From: Paracoccus liaowanqingii
Lineage (GTDB): Bacteria > Pseudomonadota > Alphaproteobacteria > Rhodobacterales > Rhodobacteraceae
Length of the DNA: 64,000 nucleotides
Direction of reading: 5' to 3'
Assembly: GCF_004683865.2 (NCBI RefSeq)
Contig: NZ_CP040759.1
Location: forward strand, 1 to 64,000
Shown: piece by piece, positions 19,053 through 28,068 of the stretch
How the letters are laid out: each line of letters starts with the position of its first letter
Numbering within the stretch: position 1 is the first letter of the stretch
Translations under genes and position numbers: made by a program
The notes under the pieces: model-generated
Told to the model about the DNA's origin: nothing
Seen by the model: the letters and a program-made list of their open reading frames with translations, nothing else
Databases searched by the model: none

Positions 19053-19088
19053 CTTGCAGGTAAGCGGTCGCTGGCCCCCACTGTCGAC

Positions 19089-20645
19089 TTAGCTTGACGG
19101 CTTGAAGTTCCACGGTAGCAGGTCATCGAGGCGGCTTTGTGGATGGCCGGTGGCGATCGCCGTGAGGGTGGCCTTCAGATAGGCAAAGGGCTCAATGCCG
19201 TTGATCTTGCAGGTCTCGATCAACGAGGCGATGCGGCCCCAAGCAACGCCGCCTTCGTCGTGACCTGCGAAGAGCGCATTCTTGCGATTGAGGGTGATGG
19301 GGCGGATCAGATTTTCGACCCTGTTGGAGTCGATCTCGATGCGCCCGTCGGTCAGGAAAGCTTGCAGCCCTTCCCAGTGGTTATGGATATAGGTGAGTTT
19401 TTCGCCCAACCGGGATTTGGTGGAGATCTTTCGGCGTTGCGCCTGCAGCCAGCCGCCGAAGGCGGCCACCAGCGGTGCGGTGCGGGCTTGGCGGGCCGAG
19501 AGGCGCTGGCCGGGCGAGACACCGCGGATGTCGGCCTCGACGGCGTAGAGCTCGGCGATGCGGCGCAGCCCCTCAGCAGCGATCTCGGAGCCATCGCGGT
19601 CGAAGACTTCCTTCAGTTTGCGCCTTGCATGCGCCCAGCAATGCGCGATCCGAATGGGGGCACCGCCCTTGCGGATCGGTTTGGTCAGCCGGTTATAGCC
19701 TGTGTAACCATCGATTTGCAGAATGCCATCGAAGCCGGTCAGGAAGGTCTCGGCATTCTCGCCTGCGCGGCCGGGGGCATAAAAGTAGACCACGCCGGGC
19801 GGGTCCTCGCCGCCCCACGGCCGGTCATCGCGCGCCAGTGCCCAGAGATATCCGGTCTTTGTGGTCCCACGCCCCGGGTCCAGCACCGGGGCCGTTGTTT
19901 CGTCCATGAACAGCTTGCCCGACCGTTTGAGATGCTCGGCCAGCCGGTCCACCACCGGCGTCAGATGGAACGCGGCCTTGCCCACCCAATCGGCCAGAAC
20001 GGCGCGGTGCAGATCAAGGCCCGCCCGCGCCAGGATCTGGCTCTGTCTATACAACGGCAGATGGTCCGCATACTTGCTGACCAGCACATGGGCGAGCGTC
20101 GCCTCGGTTGGCAGCCCGCCCGTGATCAGGCGGGAAGGTGCTGGTGCCTGAGTGACGCCGTCGGTGCAGGACCGGCAGGCATATTTCGGGCGGACGGTGA
20201 CGATGACGCGCAGCTGGGCAGGCACGATGTCCAGCCGCTCGCTGCGGTCTTCACCGATCTTGTGCATGATGCCGCAGCCGCAGGGGCAGATCAGGCTGGC
20301 GGGCTCGATGACCTCTTCGATACGCGGCAGTGCAGCCGGTAGGTTGCCGATATTGCGCTTCGGCGCGGGCCTGGTCGCCCCCTTGTCCGTCCTGGTGGCC
20401 TGCGTTTCCCTCGAAGCCTCGACCTCGGCCAACGCAATGGACAGGTCCTCGAAAGCCAGCTGCCGCTCATCCTCGGTCAGCTTTTCCGACCGCTTGCCAT
20501 GCAGGGCATGGTTCAGCTCGGCGATCAGATGCTCCTGGCGTCTGGTGATGTCCTTGAGAGCCGCCACCTCTTCCAGCAACGCCTGAACCGCCGCGCGCTG
20601 CGCGTTGGGAATGGCGGAAAGATCGAGAACAGAGGCTGCGAACAT
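19089..20645 (-). CDS. tnpC: IS66 transposase TnpC
   Basis: 518 residues. An N-terminal leucine-zipper-like helix is followed by HGKRSEKLTEDERQL, a zinc-finger-like CPCGCGIMHKIGED...YACRSC and the DDE domain (LFMDETTAPVLDPG, ILQIDGYTGYNRL, RVENLIRPITLNRKNALFAG). It appears intact, so the element may supply transposase in trans although tnpB is broken. Confidence 0.92.
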   Translation of the reverse strand: MFAASVLDLSAIPNAQRAAVQALLEEVAALKDITRRQEHLIAELNHALHGKRSEKLTEDERQLAFEDLSIALAEVEASRETQATRTDKGATRPAPKRNIGNLPAALPRIEEVIEPASLICPCGCGIMHKIGEDRSERLDIVPAQLRVIVTVRPKYACRSCTDGVTQAPAPSRLITGGLPTEATLAHVLVSKYADHLPLYRQSQILARAGLDLHRAVLADWVGKAAFHLTPVVDRLAEHLKRSGKLFMDETTAPVLDPGRGTTKTGYLWALARDDRPWGGEDPPGVVYFYAPGRAGENAETFLTGFDGILQIDGYTGYNRLTKPIRKGGAPIRIAHCWAHARRKLKEVFDRDGSEIAAEGLRRIAELYAVEADIRGVSPGQRLSARQARTAPLVAAFGGWLQAQRRKISTKSRLGEKLTYIHNHWEGLQAFLTDGRIEIDSNRVENLIRPITLNRKNALFAGHDEGGVAWGRIASLIETCKINGIEPFAYLKATLTAIATGHPQSRLDDLLPWNFKPSS

Positions 20646-20906
20646 GCTCTGATTTTATCAAGGATCTCCGGCAAAAACATGGAAAATCAGGCAACTGATT
20701 CATTCTGCCGCAGCAGGGGGGCGGGTTTCCAGAGCTTTGACCTTGCGCCAGTCGAGCCCGGCAAACAGCGCCTCAAACTGGGCATGGTTTAGCGCCATGA
20801 TCCCGTCCTTGATGGCCGGCCAGGTAAAGGTTGTATCCTCCAGCCGCTTGTAAGCCATTACCAGACCGGTGCCGTCCCAATACAAAAGCTTCAGCCTGTC
20901 CGCCCG

Positions 20907-22306
20907 GAGCTATGCGGGATTTTGGGTGACGCGGCCTGATCAAGCGGCGCGGCTTTCGTTGGCGTCCTGCTCGGCGACACCGTCAGTGAACTTGACGCCT
21001 TCGACGACGAGAGGCAACTGGTTTGCGCCCTTCAGTCGTCGCCATTTCTTCGCTGCGGCCTGAACCAGCTTGAACACCATCAGCTTCGCTGTCTTCTGAG
21101 ACAACGCGCCTTTGGTTCGGACGGTGCGATGGCGGACGGTCGCGAAGACGCTCTCGATCGGGTTGGACGTGCGCAGGTGGTCCCAGTGAGCGGCCGGGAA
21201 GTCGTAGAAGGCCAGCAGTGCCTCTCGATCCTTGGTCAGGCAGGCGACGGCTTTCTCGTATTTCACGCCATACTTCTCGACGAAGGTATTGACGGCGGTC
21301 TCTGCCGCCGCGCGGGTCGCGGCTTGCCAGATCTCCCGCAGGTCAGTCTTCACCGCCGGGTGCATCGACTTCGGAAGCTTGTTCAGGACGTTGGACACCT
21401 TGTGGGTCCAACAGCGTTGGTGGCGCGTGTCGGGGAAGATCTCATCCAGCGCCTTCCAGAAGCCAAGGGCACCATCTCCGACCGCGAGGTCCGGTGGCGC
21501 CGAGAGGCCGCGGGCCCTGAGGTCGACCAGCAGTTCATGCCAGCTCTGCGCGCTCTCGCGGACCCCAACCTGGAACCCCAGCAGCTCCTTCTTCCCTTCC
21601 GGCGTCGCCCCGATGATCACCAGCATGCACTCGGCCTGCGGCTCCATCCGGGCCTGCAGATACACGCCGTCGGCCCAGACATAGACGTAGCGCCGGGCCG
21701 AGAGGTTTCGGCGTTGCCAGCGGTCATGTTCTGCTTGCCACTCGCCCGTGAGCCGCGAGATCGCTCCTGGCGACAGGTTGGGCGCATCCGGACCGACCAG
21801 CGCGCTCAGAGCCTCCTGGAAGTCTCCAGTCGAGACGCCGCGCAAGTAGAGGACCGGAAGCAGAGCATCAAGGCTAGGCGAACGGCGCGCCCACTTCGGA
21901 AGAATGCGCGAATTGAACCGGATCTTGTCCTCCGGCGGCGCATCAGCTGCCCGGTCGCGCACCTTCTGTCTCTGCACCGGGATAGGGCCGATCCCGGTCT
22001 GGATGTTCCGCTCAGGGCCGGTGCCGTGGTGGACAACGCGCTGCCTGCCATCGGGCAGGCGCTCCTCAGCAAACTGCGCGACAAAACTCGCGGCCTCAGC
22101 CCTGAGTGCCGCTGCCAGCATCTGCCGGGCGCCGTCGCGTGCAATCTCGGTGAGTGGATCAACGACAGATCCGGGCTGGTGAAGCGGGGTGATCGTGATA
22201 TCATCTTCCAAGGCGTATCGCTCCTTCGGGAGGTTCTGGCAGGCTTTGACACCCACCACGATACGCCGCCTTCTCAGACCCCATCACCCAAAATCGGCCA
22301 TAGCTC
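20907..22306 (-). mobile_element. IS256-family element nested in tnpB
   Basis: 1,400 bp with terminal inverted repeats GAGCTATGCGGGATTTTGG and GAGCTATGGCCGATTTTGG (both continuing GTGA). It is flanked by a perfect 9-bp duplication GTCCGCCCG at 20898-20906 and 22307-22315. It carries one intact transposase gene. It inserted after the IS66 element. Confidence 0.95.
20940..22259 (-). CDS. IS256-family (MULE) transposase
   Basis: 439 residues with DDE residues in WADGVYLQAR, AVGDGALGFWKA and NPIESVFATVRHRT. The zinc-like RHQRCWTHKVSNVL motif is characteristic of the mutator superfamily. Full length and apparently functional. Confidence 0.93.
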   Translation of the reverse strand: MVGVKACQNLPKERYALEDDITITPLHQPGSVVDPLTEIARDGARQMLAAALRAEAASFVAQFAEERLPDGRQRVVHHGTGPERNIQTGIGPIPVQRQKVRDRAADAPPEDKIRFNSRILPKWARRSPSLDALLPVLYLRGVSTGDFQEALSALVGPDAPNLSPGAISRLTGEWQAEHDRWQRRNLSARRYVYVWADGVYLQARMEPQAECMLVIIGATPEGKKELLGFQVGVRESAQSWHELLVDLRARGLSAPPDLAVGDGALGFWKALDEIFPDTRHQRCWTHKVSNVLNKLPKSMHPAVKTDLREIWQAATRAAAETAVNTFVEKYGVKYEKAVACLTKDREALLAFYDFPAAHWDHLRTSNPIESVFATVRHRTVRTKGALSQKTAKLMVFKLVQAAAKKWRRLKGANQLPLVVEGVKFTDGVAEQDANESRAA

Positions 22307-22458
22307 GTCCGCCCGGCGCGAGCGGAACACGAACACCGTGCCGGTGAACGGATCCTTGCGCAGCACCGACGACACCAGTGCAGCCAGGCCATCATGCCCC
22401 TTGCGGAAATCGACGGGTTTGGTCGCAACCATGATCCTCACGCGGTTGGAGGGGAAGA

Positions 22459-22848
22459 TCATGGGGTAGCCGCCAGGGCGCGCACGACCATGGCAATCCG
22501 CTCCGCCGAGGCCCCGACTTCCAGACGGATCACCACCGCGCCCGCGACGATCTCCGGCCGGGCCACGGCACCGACATCGGCCCGCGGCGCATCTTCAGCG
22601 GGGCCGAGCAACAGCGCCGCAAACTCCACCGGATCTTCAGGAGCAGGCAGCACCAGTCGCCCTTTCCGCGCCAGCGTCCGCCAAGAAGAGACATGGTTCG
22701 CCGGCACCCCGTGCCGCCGCGCAACGGTATTCACGGTCACGCCCGGCATCAGCGTCTCCGCCACAATCCGCGCCTTTACCTCATCCGGCCACTTCCGGTT
22801 CCGACGGCCTCGGCCGCCAGCCGGGAGAAGCTCCAATGCAGACTCCAT
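22459..22848 (-). CDS. tnpA: IS66 TnpA
   Basis: 129 residues from MESALELLPAGG; a longer start at 22869 is possible. It has a helix-turn-helix of the IS3/IS66 accessory type: RNRKWPDEVKARIVAETL, GVTVNTVARRHGVPANHVSSW. Its stop overlaps the tnpB start. Confidence 0.85.
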   Translation of the reverse strand: MESALELLPAGGRGRRNRKWPDEVKARIVAETLMPGVTVNTVARRHGVPANHVSSWRTLARKGRLVLPAPEDPVEFAALLLGPAEDAPRADVGAVARPEIVAGAVVIRLEVGASAERIAMVVRALAATP

Positions 22849-22970
22849 GGAGAAACTCCGTCCCAACAATCATCACGATCCAATGAACCGATCAGAATGC
22901 CGCGCGGAAGGTGGGGGGCAGAGAACGCTTACCCTTGCAGGGCATCGGGCGCAACCTTGCCCAGTTCCTT

Positions 22971-25271
22971 CTCCTAACCCCTCATGGGGAACGGGGACCC
23001 ATGCCGCCAGCGCGACAGATGCGGCCATGTAGGCCTCCTAACCCCTCATAGGGACCGGGGACCGGATCAACTACGCCACCACCGACGCCGCCTTCGTCCT
23101 CTTAACCCCTCGTTGGGAACAGTAATTTGGCTTCTTATCGAAGCACCCGTAGTTGTGGGCGTACTCCTAACCTCTCCTGGGAACGGGAACCCGGATCATC
23201 GAGGTAGCCGTCATAGACCGCCTTGATCTCCTAACCCCTTATAGGGAACGGGGACCGACTCGAACGCGGCCATGCAGGCCAACGAGACTCACTCCCAACC
23301 CCTTCTGGGAACGGTGACTGCTGCCGCCAGCGTCTACGCCCTTACGGGCTTGGTCGTCCTAACCCCTCATGGGGAACGGGGATTTGGTATCTGCTTGCCG
23401 CAATCGTCTATTATATGGACTCCTAATCCCTCGTGGGGAACGAGGACACGAAGTAGGCCTGGCGGGCGACGGGGCGCTGGCAAGGCTCCTAACCCCTCAT
23501 GGGGAACGAGGACTCTGCCAGCATTACTGGACGAGCGCCAATGGCACCCCGCTCCTAACCCCTCATGGGGAACGAGGACCCCGTTCATCGACGCCCTGAT
23601 CTCGGGGCTGGAGAAGCTCCTAACCCCTCATGGGGAACGAGGACCAGGTTCGAGACCTGCATGACCTGAAGGCCCCCGGTCTCCTAACCCCTCATGGGGA
23701 ACGAGGACATGGTCGTCTCGCATATAGACCCTTCCATAGCTACGGCCTCCTAACCCCTCATGGGGAACGAGGACGCCATCGGACGCTGACGCGGTCGTGC
23801 ATGTCCCCGCCCTCCTAACCCCTCATGGGGAACGAGGACCTGATGGCGGTCCTGCACGCCATGGGCCAGCCCAACACCTCCTAACCCCTCATGGGGAACG
23901 AGGACTCGATCAGGTCGTCCTGGTTGGGGTCGGGTCTGCCGAGCTCCTAACCCCTCATGGGGAACGAGGACCACGTCCTCGACGGATTTCAGGCCTGCCT
24001 CGCCGCTCTCCTAACCCCTCATGGGGAACGAGGACGCGTCCCGTTTTGCTGCGTTTCAGCCGCAGAAGGCCCCCTCCTAACCCCTCATGGGGAACGAGGA
24101 CTTGGGCTGATGCGTGACATTATCCGACAGACGGCAGTTCTCCTAACCCCTCATGGGGAACGAGGACTCTATGCCGACCGGCATCTCGCCTCACCCACGA
24201 ACACCTCCTAACCCCTCATGGGGAACGGGGACAGGGATCACCTGCGAGCCGTCATGCAGACGGATGTACTCCTAACCCCTCATGGGGAACGGGGACGTTC
24301 CGTCGAGCACACGACGTTGCCGTCCTCGGTCTCCTCCTAACCCTTCATGGGGAACGGGGACCCGGTTGCGAGAATGACCATGATGAGCCTCCAGTTCGTC
24401 TCCTAACCCCACATGGGGAACGGGGACCATCCATTCCTCGCTACATTCCGGCCCGCAAGCCTCTCTCCTAACCCCTCATGGGGAACGGGGACTCAAGCTG
24501 GCGGATCTCTGGGAAGAGAAGCTGGACATCTCCTAACCCCTCATGGGAACTGGGACTTAGCTTCCAGACCGGTGGCAAGATGATGAAGTTCCACTCCTAA
24601 CCCCTCATGGGGAACCAGAACTCAAATCCATGAAGTTAACATGGCTGTGGGCTTCTTCCTCCTAACCCCTCGTGGGGAACGGGGACCGTCGCCATAGTAG
24701 ATCCCGCGCGCCATGTTGTAGGCCTCCTAGCCCTTATGGGGAACTGGGACTGGCGGCCCAATGCTCGCGGGCGCCCTCCGTCTTGGTCTCCTAACCCCTC
24801 ATGGGGAGCTGGAACGCGCTCTTTCTCCAGATAGACTAGGTCCTGCCCCGGCTCTTAACCCTTCATGGGGAACTGTGGCGGGGTCTTCTAGCCCCTCCCA
24901 ATCGGTGTGAGTGGTCTCCTAACCCCTCATGGGGAACTGGGACCAGATAGCGGCGGAACAGGTCGGTGCCCATGGGGACTGCCTCCTAACCCCTCACGGG
25001 GAACGGGGACGCGCAGTTGCTTGTTGACGCCTTCCAGTCCGGTCTTCTCCTAACCCCTCATGGGGAACGGGGACTCCGCTGCTGCGTCGTGCGGCAGATA
25101 CATGCCGCCGAACTCCTAACCCCTCATGGGGAGCGGGGACCTAGCCTCTGACGGGCCTCTCAGCGAAGCTCTATGCATCTCCTAACCCCTCAGGGGGAAC
25201 GGGGACATGCCTTGAACTGAGTGGTTTCGCCCATTATGAGGGCCTCCTAACCCTTCATGGGGAACTGGGAG
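22971..25271. CRISPR. CRISPR array, main segment (36 repeats)
   Basis: 36 repeats of 28 bases, consensus starting CTCCTAACCCCTCATGGGG and ending AAC-G(A/G)GGAC, with spacers of 36-39 bases (period 64-67). The core CCCCTCATGGGG forms the hairpin for Cas6. Eleven consecutive repeats (23486-24167) are identical with the CGAGGAC ending. Those at 23099-23320 and 24594-24880 are visibly mutated. The array ends with a variant at 25244-25271, 84 bases from the cas3 stop. With the left segment the array totals about 39 repeats. I see no duplicated spacers. Confidence 0.97.
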
Positions 25272-25355
25272 CCTTAATTTCCAACAATTTCAAAAAGCAA
25301 TGTACCACGCTCAGGGGGAAGGCACCCGTTGCCTCAATAAAGACTATGTAGTCCC
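25272..25355. other. Gap between array and cas3; possible leader
   Basis: 84 bases, AT-rich at the array side (CCTTAATTTCCAACAATTTC). The far-left repeats are the most degenerate and the cas operon runs towards the array, so a leader here with minus-strand transcription is the simplest view. The last repeats on this side are also mutated, so orientation is not settled. Confidence 0.35.
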
Positions 25356-27389
25356 CTAGCCCGTACAGCAAGATCGAAGGATATCGTTGCTATTGACTGA
25401 ATCGATGGTCCTTTCGACCGTTGGCACAATCCGGGTAAGCCGGATTAGCCGCTCGCCAATCTCCCGAGCAGTTCGGTGCTCCGCCCTAAGATGATCTTTT
25501 TCCGCTCTGCGCAAGATCGTTAGACAGCTTTCAACCAGACGGTCGGCCTCTAGAAGGGGTGTTTCCCCAACATGGGGAAGCAGGATCTCTTCGCGTCGGC
25601 GTACCCGCCGGTCATAGCTCAGGTCGCTCAAAGCCTGTTCAAGTGATGTGGAGATTGCCACTTCGATCCGACCGTCGTCGAGTGGCCTTGATGGCATGTT
25701 GGACAGCCGTTCATCCGAAGCCCAGATGTGCCATGGCACATTTCGGCGGTTTCCATCAGGATCGACAAGGGAGACAGCCGGAGAAATCATCCGGAGCCTC
25801 AACGCCTCCCGGAGAAAAGCCTGGCGCCATTTCTGGGCGGAATGCAGACTGATTTTTCCCAAATCACCGAGCCAAGCTGACATCGCTCCGGCTTTCTTTG
25901 GACGATAGTTCCTGAGCGTGTTCCGGATACCCTTGTATCCCCGCTTCACGAGCGCCTCTTCCATCGCGCACCAGAAGAGGGCGGCGGCCCAGGCCGCCGA
26001 TTGTGGCATCTTGCGGAATGTCCCATCGACCTGATCAAGGTCACGCTCAGTCACGTCAAACCGCGCCCTCGTCGCGTCCAAAACGCAGTCGATGAAGCGA
26101 TCAACGGGAACCACCGGGGCCTCTGTGAGCAACTGACGTCGAATATGGCTGAACCACCCCAGCTCCGACTTTTCTGACCTGAAGGAGGTGACGACGACCT
26201 GACCATCCATGTCACCCCGGGCCACACGACCGATCCTTTGGACGAAGGAGCAGGGGTCGTGCCCGGGATTCATCAGGATCATTCCGGCACGGAAGGTCAC
26301 CCCCATTTCGACACTCGCTGTTGCGATGAGCACCCGGAACTTGAGCGGGTCCGCAGCTCGGCCCACCATGAAGAGCCCCTTCAGATCAAGATTGGTCGAG
26401 TCGTCAACCGAGCTGATTGCAAGCCGCTCCGCCCGGCCAATGCCAATCCCGTCGAACCAGGCTGCAAGTTCCTGTTTCGAGGTCTGGAGATCGCGAACGG
26501 AGTCGAAGATCAGGACCACCTGCCCCGCCTTGCTGTCGGAAGGGCGAGACAGGGTTTCGAGGATGTCCTGACGGCAAGCCTCTAGCGCCTCAACCATCGA
26601 ACCATCCCGGCGGAACGTGACAGTGACGTCACCATGGATCGCCCGCATGCCAACCGTCTCCTCGGGACCACCCGTCACGACCATTTCCGCTTCCACAAGG
26701 ATGCTTTCTCGTGGGATGCCGAAGTGAACGAAAGAGGTCACGAGATCTATCGGAGTTGCCGAAAGGAAGGTGAGCTTCGCTTCCGTGGCGTCCTGAGCCA
26801 GAAAGGTCGCGATCGCCATCGAGAGGCCCATGCCCCGGGCCTCGATCGTGTGAAACTCGTCGAATACGACATGGTCGAGGCGCAGGAGATCGACAATGGA
26901 CTGCACATCGGCTCCGCCTTGGGTGAAAGCAGGCCTTAACAGGTAATGAGCCACACTTTCTGGGGTGGCGATGATCATGAGTCCCTCTTGCGGAAGACTC
27001 GCCTCCATCCGGATCTCCCGGATGCGGTGGCGGTTCACATCGGCTTTGGGATCCTCCGCCCGGATCCGGCGGCCCTCGTCAGATGTCCAAAGACCAACCC
27101 GCTCAAGAACCCGATCTTCCGTCATGCCGGCATCGACCAGGTCCTGACGGAGCCCTTCTGCAAGGTTCTGGGCCAGGCGCCGGGTTGGGACAATGAAGAG
27201 GATCCGTGCACCTCGTTTGCGCATCGCAACCTGAAAGGCATAGCTCTTGCCGGCACCCGTAGGGGCCGAGAAGATCCGGACCGGTGCCGGCGCGTCGAGC
27301 ATCTGTTCCTGAAGAGGTGAAAGTCCCTCTGCCCCCACGGGAACAGCGTGCCGTGGGATGACGAATGAACACCGGTCTTCCTCAGGCAT
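25356..27389 (-). CDS. cas3: Cas3' helicase of subtype I-D type (no HD domain)
   Basis: 677 residues from MPEEDRCSFVIPRH; the ATG lies in an 8-base overlap with the cas5 stop, and the longer upstream frame is antisense-like. It is a superfamily 2 helicase: Walker A FSAPTGAGKS (about 40-49), VFDEFH (176-180, DEFH in place of DECH), TFLSATP, ATASVEMGVTFRAG and QRIGRVARGD. There is no HD nuclease domain. In subtype I-D the HD sits on Cas10d, as found here, so Cas3' would be the motor that unwinds target DNA after Cascade binding. Last gene of the operon. Confidence 0.88.
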   Translation of the reverse strand: MPEEDRCSFVIPRHAVPVGAEGLSPLQEQMLDAPAPVRIFSAPTGAGKSYAFQVAMRKRGARILFIVPTRRLAQNLAEGLRQDLVDAGMTEDRVLERVGLWTSDEGRRIRAEDPKADVNRHRIREIRMEASLPQEGLMIIATPESVAHYLLRPAFTQGGADVQSIVDLLRLDHVVFDEFHTIEARGMGLSMAIATFLAQDATEAKLTFLSATPIDLVTSFVHFGIPRESILVEAEMVVTGGPEETVGMRAIHGDVTVTFRRDGSMVEALEACRQDILETLSRPSDSKAGQVVLIFDSVRDLQTSKQELAAWFDGIGIGRAERLAISSVDDSTNLDLKGLFMVGRAADPLKFRVLIATASVEMGVTFRAGMILMNPGHDPCSFVQRIGRVARGDMDGQVVVTSFRSEKSELGWFSHIRRQLLTEAPVVPVDRFIDCVLDATRARFDVTERDLDQVDGTFRKMPQSAAWAAALFWCAMEEALVKRGYKGIRNTLRNYRPKKAGAMSAWLGDLGKISLHSAQKWRQAFLREALRLRMISPAVSLVDPDGNRRNVPWHIWASDERLSNMPSRPLDDGRIEVAISTSLEQALSDLSYDRRVRRREEILLPHVGETPLLEADRLVESCLTILRRAEKDHLRAEHRTAREIGERLIRLTRIVPTVERTIDSVNSNDILRSCCTG

Positions 27390-28068
27390 CGAAGACCCTC
27401 CAAGATCCGACGATGCGAGCCGCCTCCTCAAGTGGTTTCGGCTCTGTGAACTGCATGTCGTAGAGTGCGAAGACATCAACCTCCATCTCCGGGTCAGTGG
27501 CCGGATCCTGGCCAAAGAGATGGGCCGTGTGGGCGTTCAGGCGTACGGCTTTCACATCGGGCGCACGCTCCAGCTTAACGATCCCGCCGAGATGGCGACC
27601 GGTCCGGATAATTAGGTAATCGATTTCCCGGCCGTCTGCCTCGCTGGCCATGCGGAATGGATCTGGCCCAAAGATGGCGCCCTCGTAGATTGTGCCGGGG
27701 GCGACCTCCTGAATGTAGAACCACGTCTTGAGGTTGCCGGTGCCGGTAGCATCCATGATCTTCTTTTGATAGCCGCCCTCGGTGTCCAAGTTCAGCCTCT
27801 TGCCGAGCTGGGGCAGGAGAGACGGGTTGACCGCCGTGAACACCGACGCCATCCACGGCAGGACCTCCAGGTCCCGCCGGTAGTCCTTCACCCTTGGAAG
27901 AGCTACGGAGGACGAAAGCGCTCCCATCGCATTGGCAATCGCATAGCTCATGGATCGGTCTGCCAAGAACTCCGCAATTGTCGCCGTGCCCGAAGACACA
28001 GGAAGGCTGTGGTAGTGGAGCGGCGACAGGGTCGTCGCCCGTACCGGGGTGACGTCGGGCACAGTCAT
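27382..28068 (-). CDS. csc1: Cas5 (Csc1) of subtype I-D
   Basis: 228 residues. The start is the ATG in TGATG overlapping the csc2 stop; a TTG three bases earlier is the alternative. It has the Csc1 pattern: early HYHSLPVSSG, then helix EFLADRSMSYAIANAMG (the family's '..nYaL.yalg' motif) and a C-terminal acidic segment. As Cas5 it would cap the 5' handle of the crRNA. Assignment rests on this motif plus its place between csc2 and cas3. Moderately divergent. Confidence 0.78.
   Translation of the reverse strand: MTVPDVTPVRATTLSPLHYHSLPVSSGTATIAEFLADRSMSYAIANAMGALSSSVALPRVKDYRRDLEVLPWMASVFTAVNPSLLPQLGKRLNLDTEGGYQKKIMDATGTGNLKTWFYIQEVAPGTIYEGAIFGPDPFRMASEADGREIDYLIIRTGRHLGGIVKLERAPDVKAVRLNAHTAHLFGQDPATDPEMEVDVFALYDMQFTEPKPLEEAARIVGSWRVFDA

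Larger units (their letters stand above)
20700..22462 (-). pseudogene. tnpB: IS66 tnpB interrupted by IS256
   Basis: The 5' part (22462-22307, MIFPSNRVRIMVATKPVDFR...) and the 3' part (20906-20700, ...YWDGTGLVMAYKRLED) together make the normal protein of about 118 residues (VFRSRRADRLKLLYWDGTG across the junction). They are separated by a 1,400-bp IS256 element with a 9-bp target duplication. TnpB is needed for IS66 transposition, so this copy is probably immobile on its own. Confidence 0.92.
19060..22932 (-). mobile_element. IS66-family element inserted in a CRISPR spacer
   Basis: Terminal inverted repeats are GTAAGCGGTCGCTGGCCCCC (left) and GTAAGCGTTCTCTGCCCCCC (right, reverse complement). 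They are flanked by a perfect 8-bp target duplication CCTTGCAG at 19052-19059 and 22933-22940. It carries tnpA, tnpB and tnpC on the minus strand. Without the nested IS256 and its duplication it would be about 2,464 bp, a normal IS66 size. Removing it rebuilds a 37-base spacer, matching the rest of the array. Confidence 0.95.

Noticed and set aside
19137..20342. 401-codon plus-strand frame
   Set aside because: Antisense shadow of the IS66 transposase; high-GC wobble keeps the frame open.
21129..22469. 446-codon plus-strand frame
   Set aside because: Antisense to the IS256 transposase, with its end in tnpB.
23000..23355. Shared pieces among three spacers (TGCCGCCAGCG, GCGGCCATG)
   Set aside because: Matches are only 9-14 bases in GC-rich DNA; not enough to claim a common target by eye.
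22984..24211. Series of open frames reading LLTPHGERG repeatedly across the array
   Set aside because: They are translations of the CRISPR repeat itself; no ribosome binding sites, and frames change from unit to unit.
27390..27515. N-terminal extension of Cas3'
   Set aside because: Residues upstream of MPEEDRC lie antisense-like within csc1 and do not resemble helicase sequence; the ATG at the 8-base overlap is a better start.
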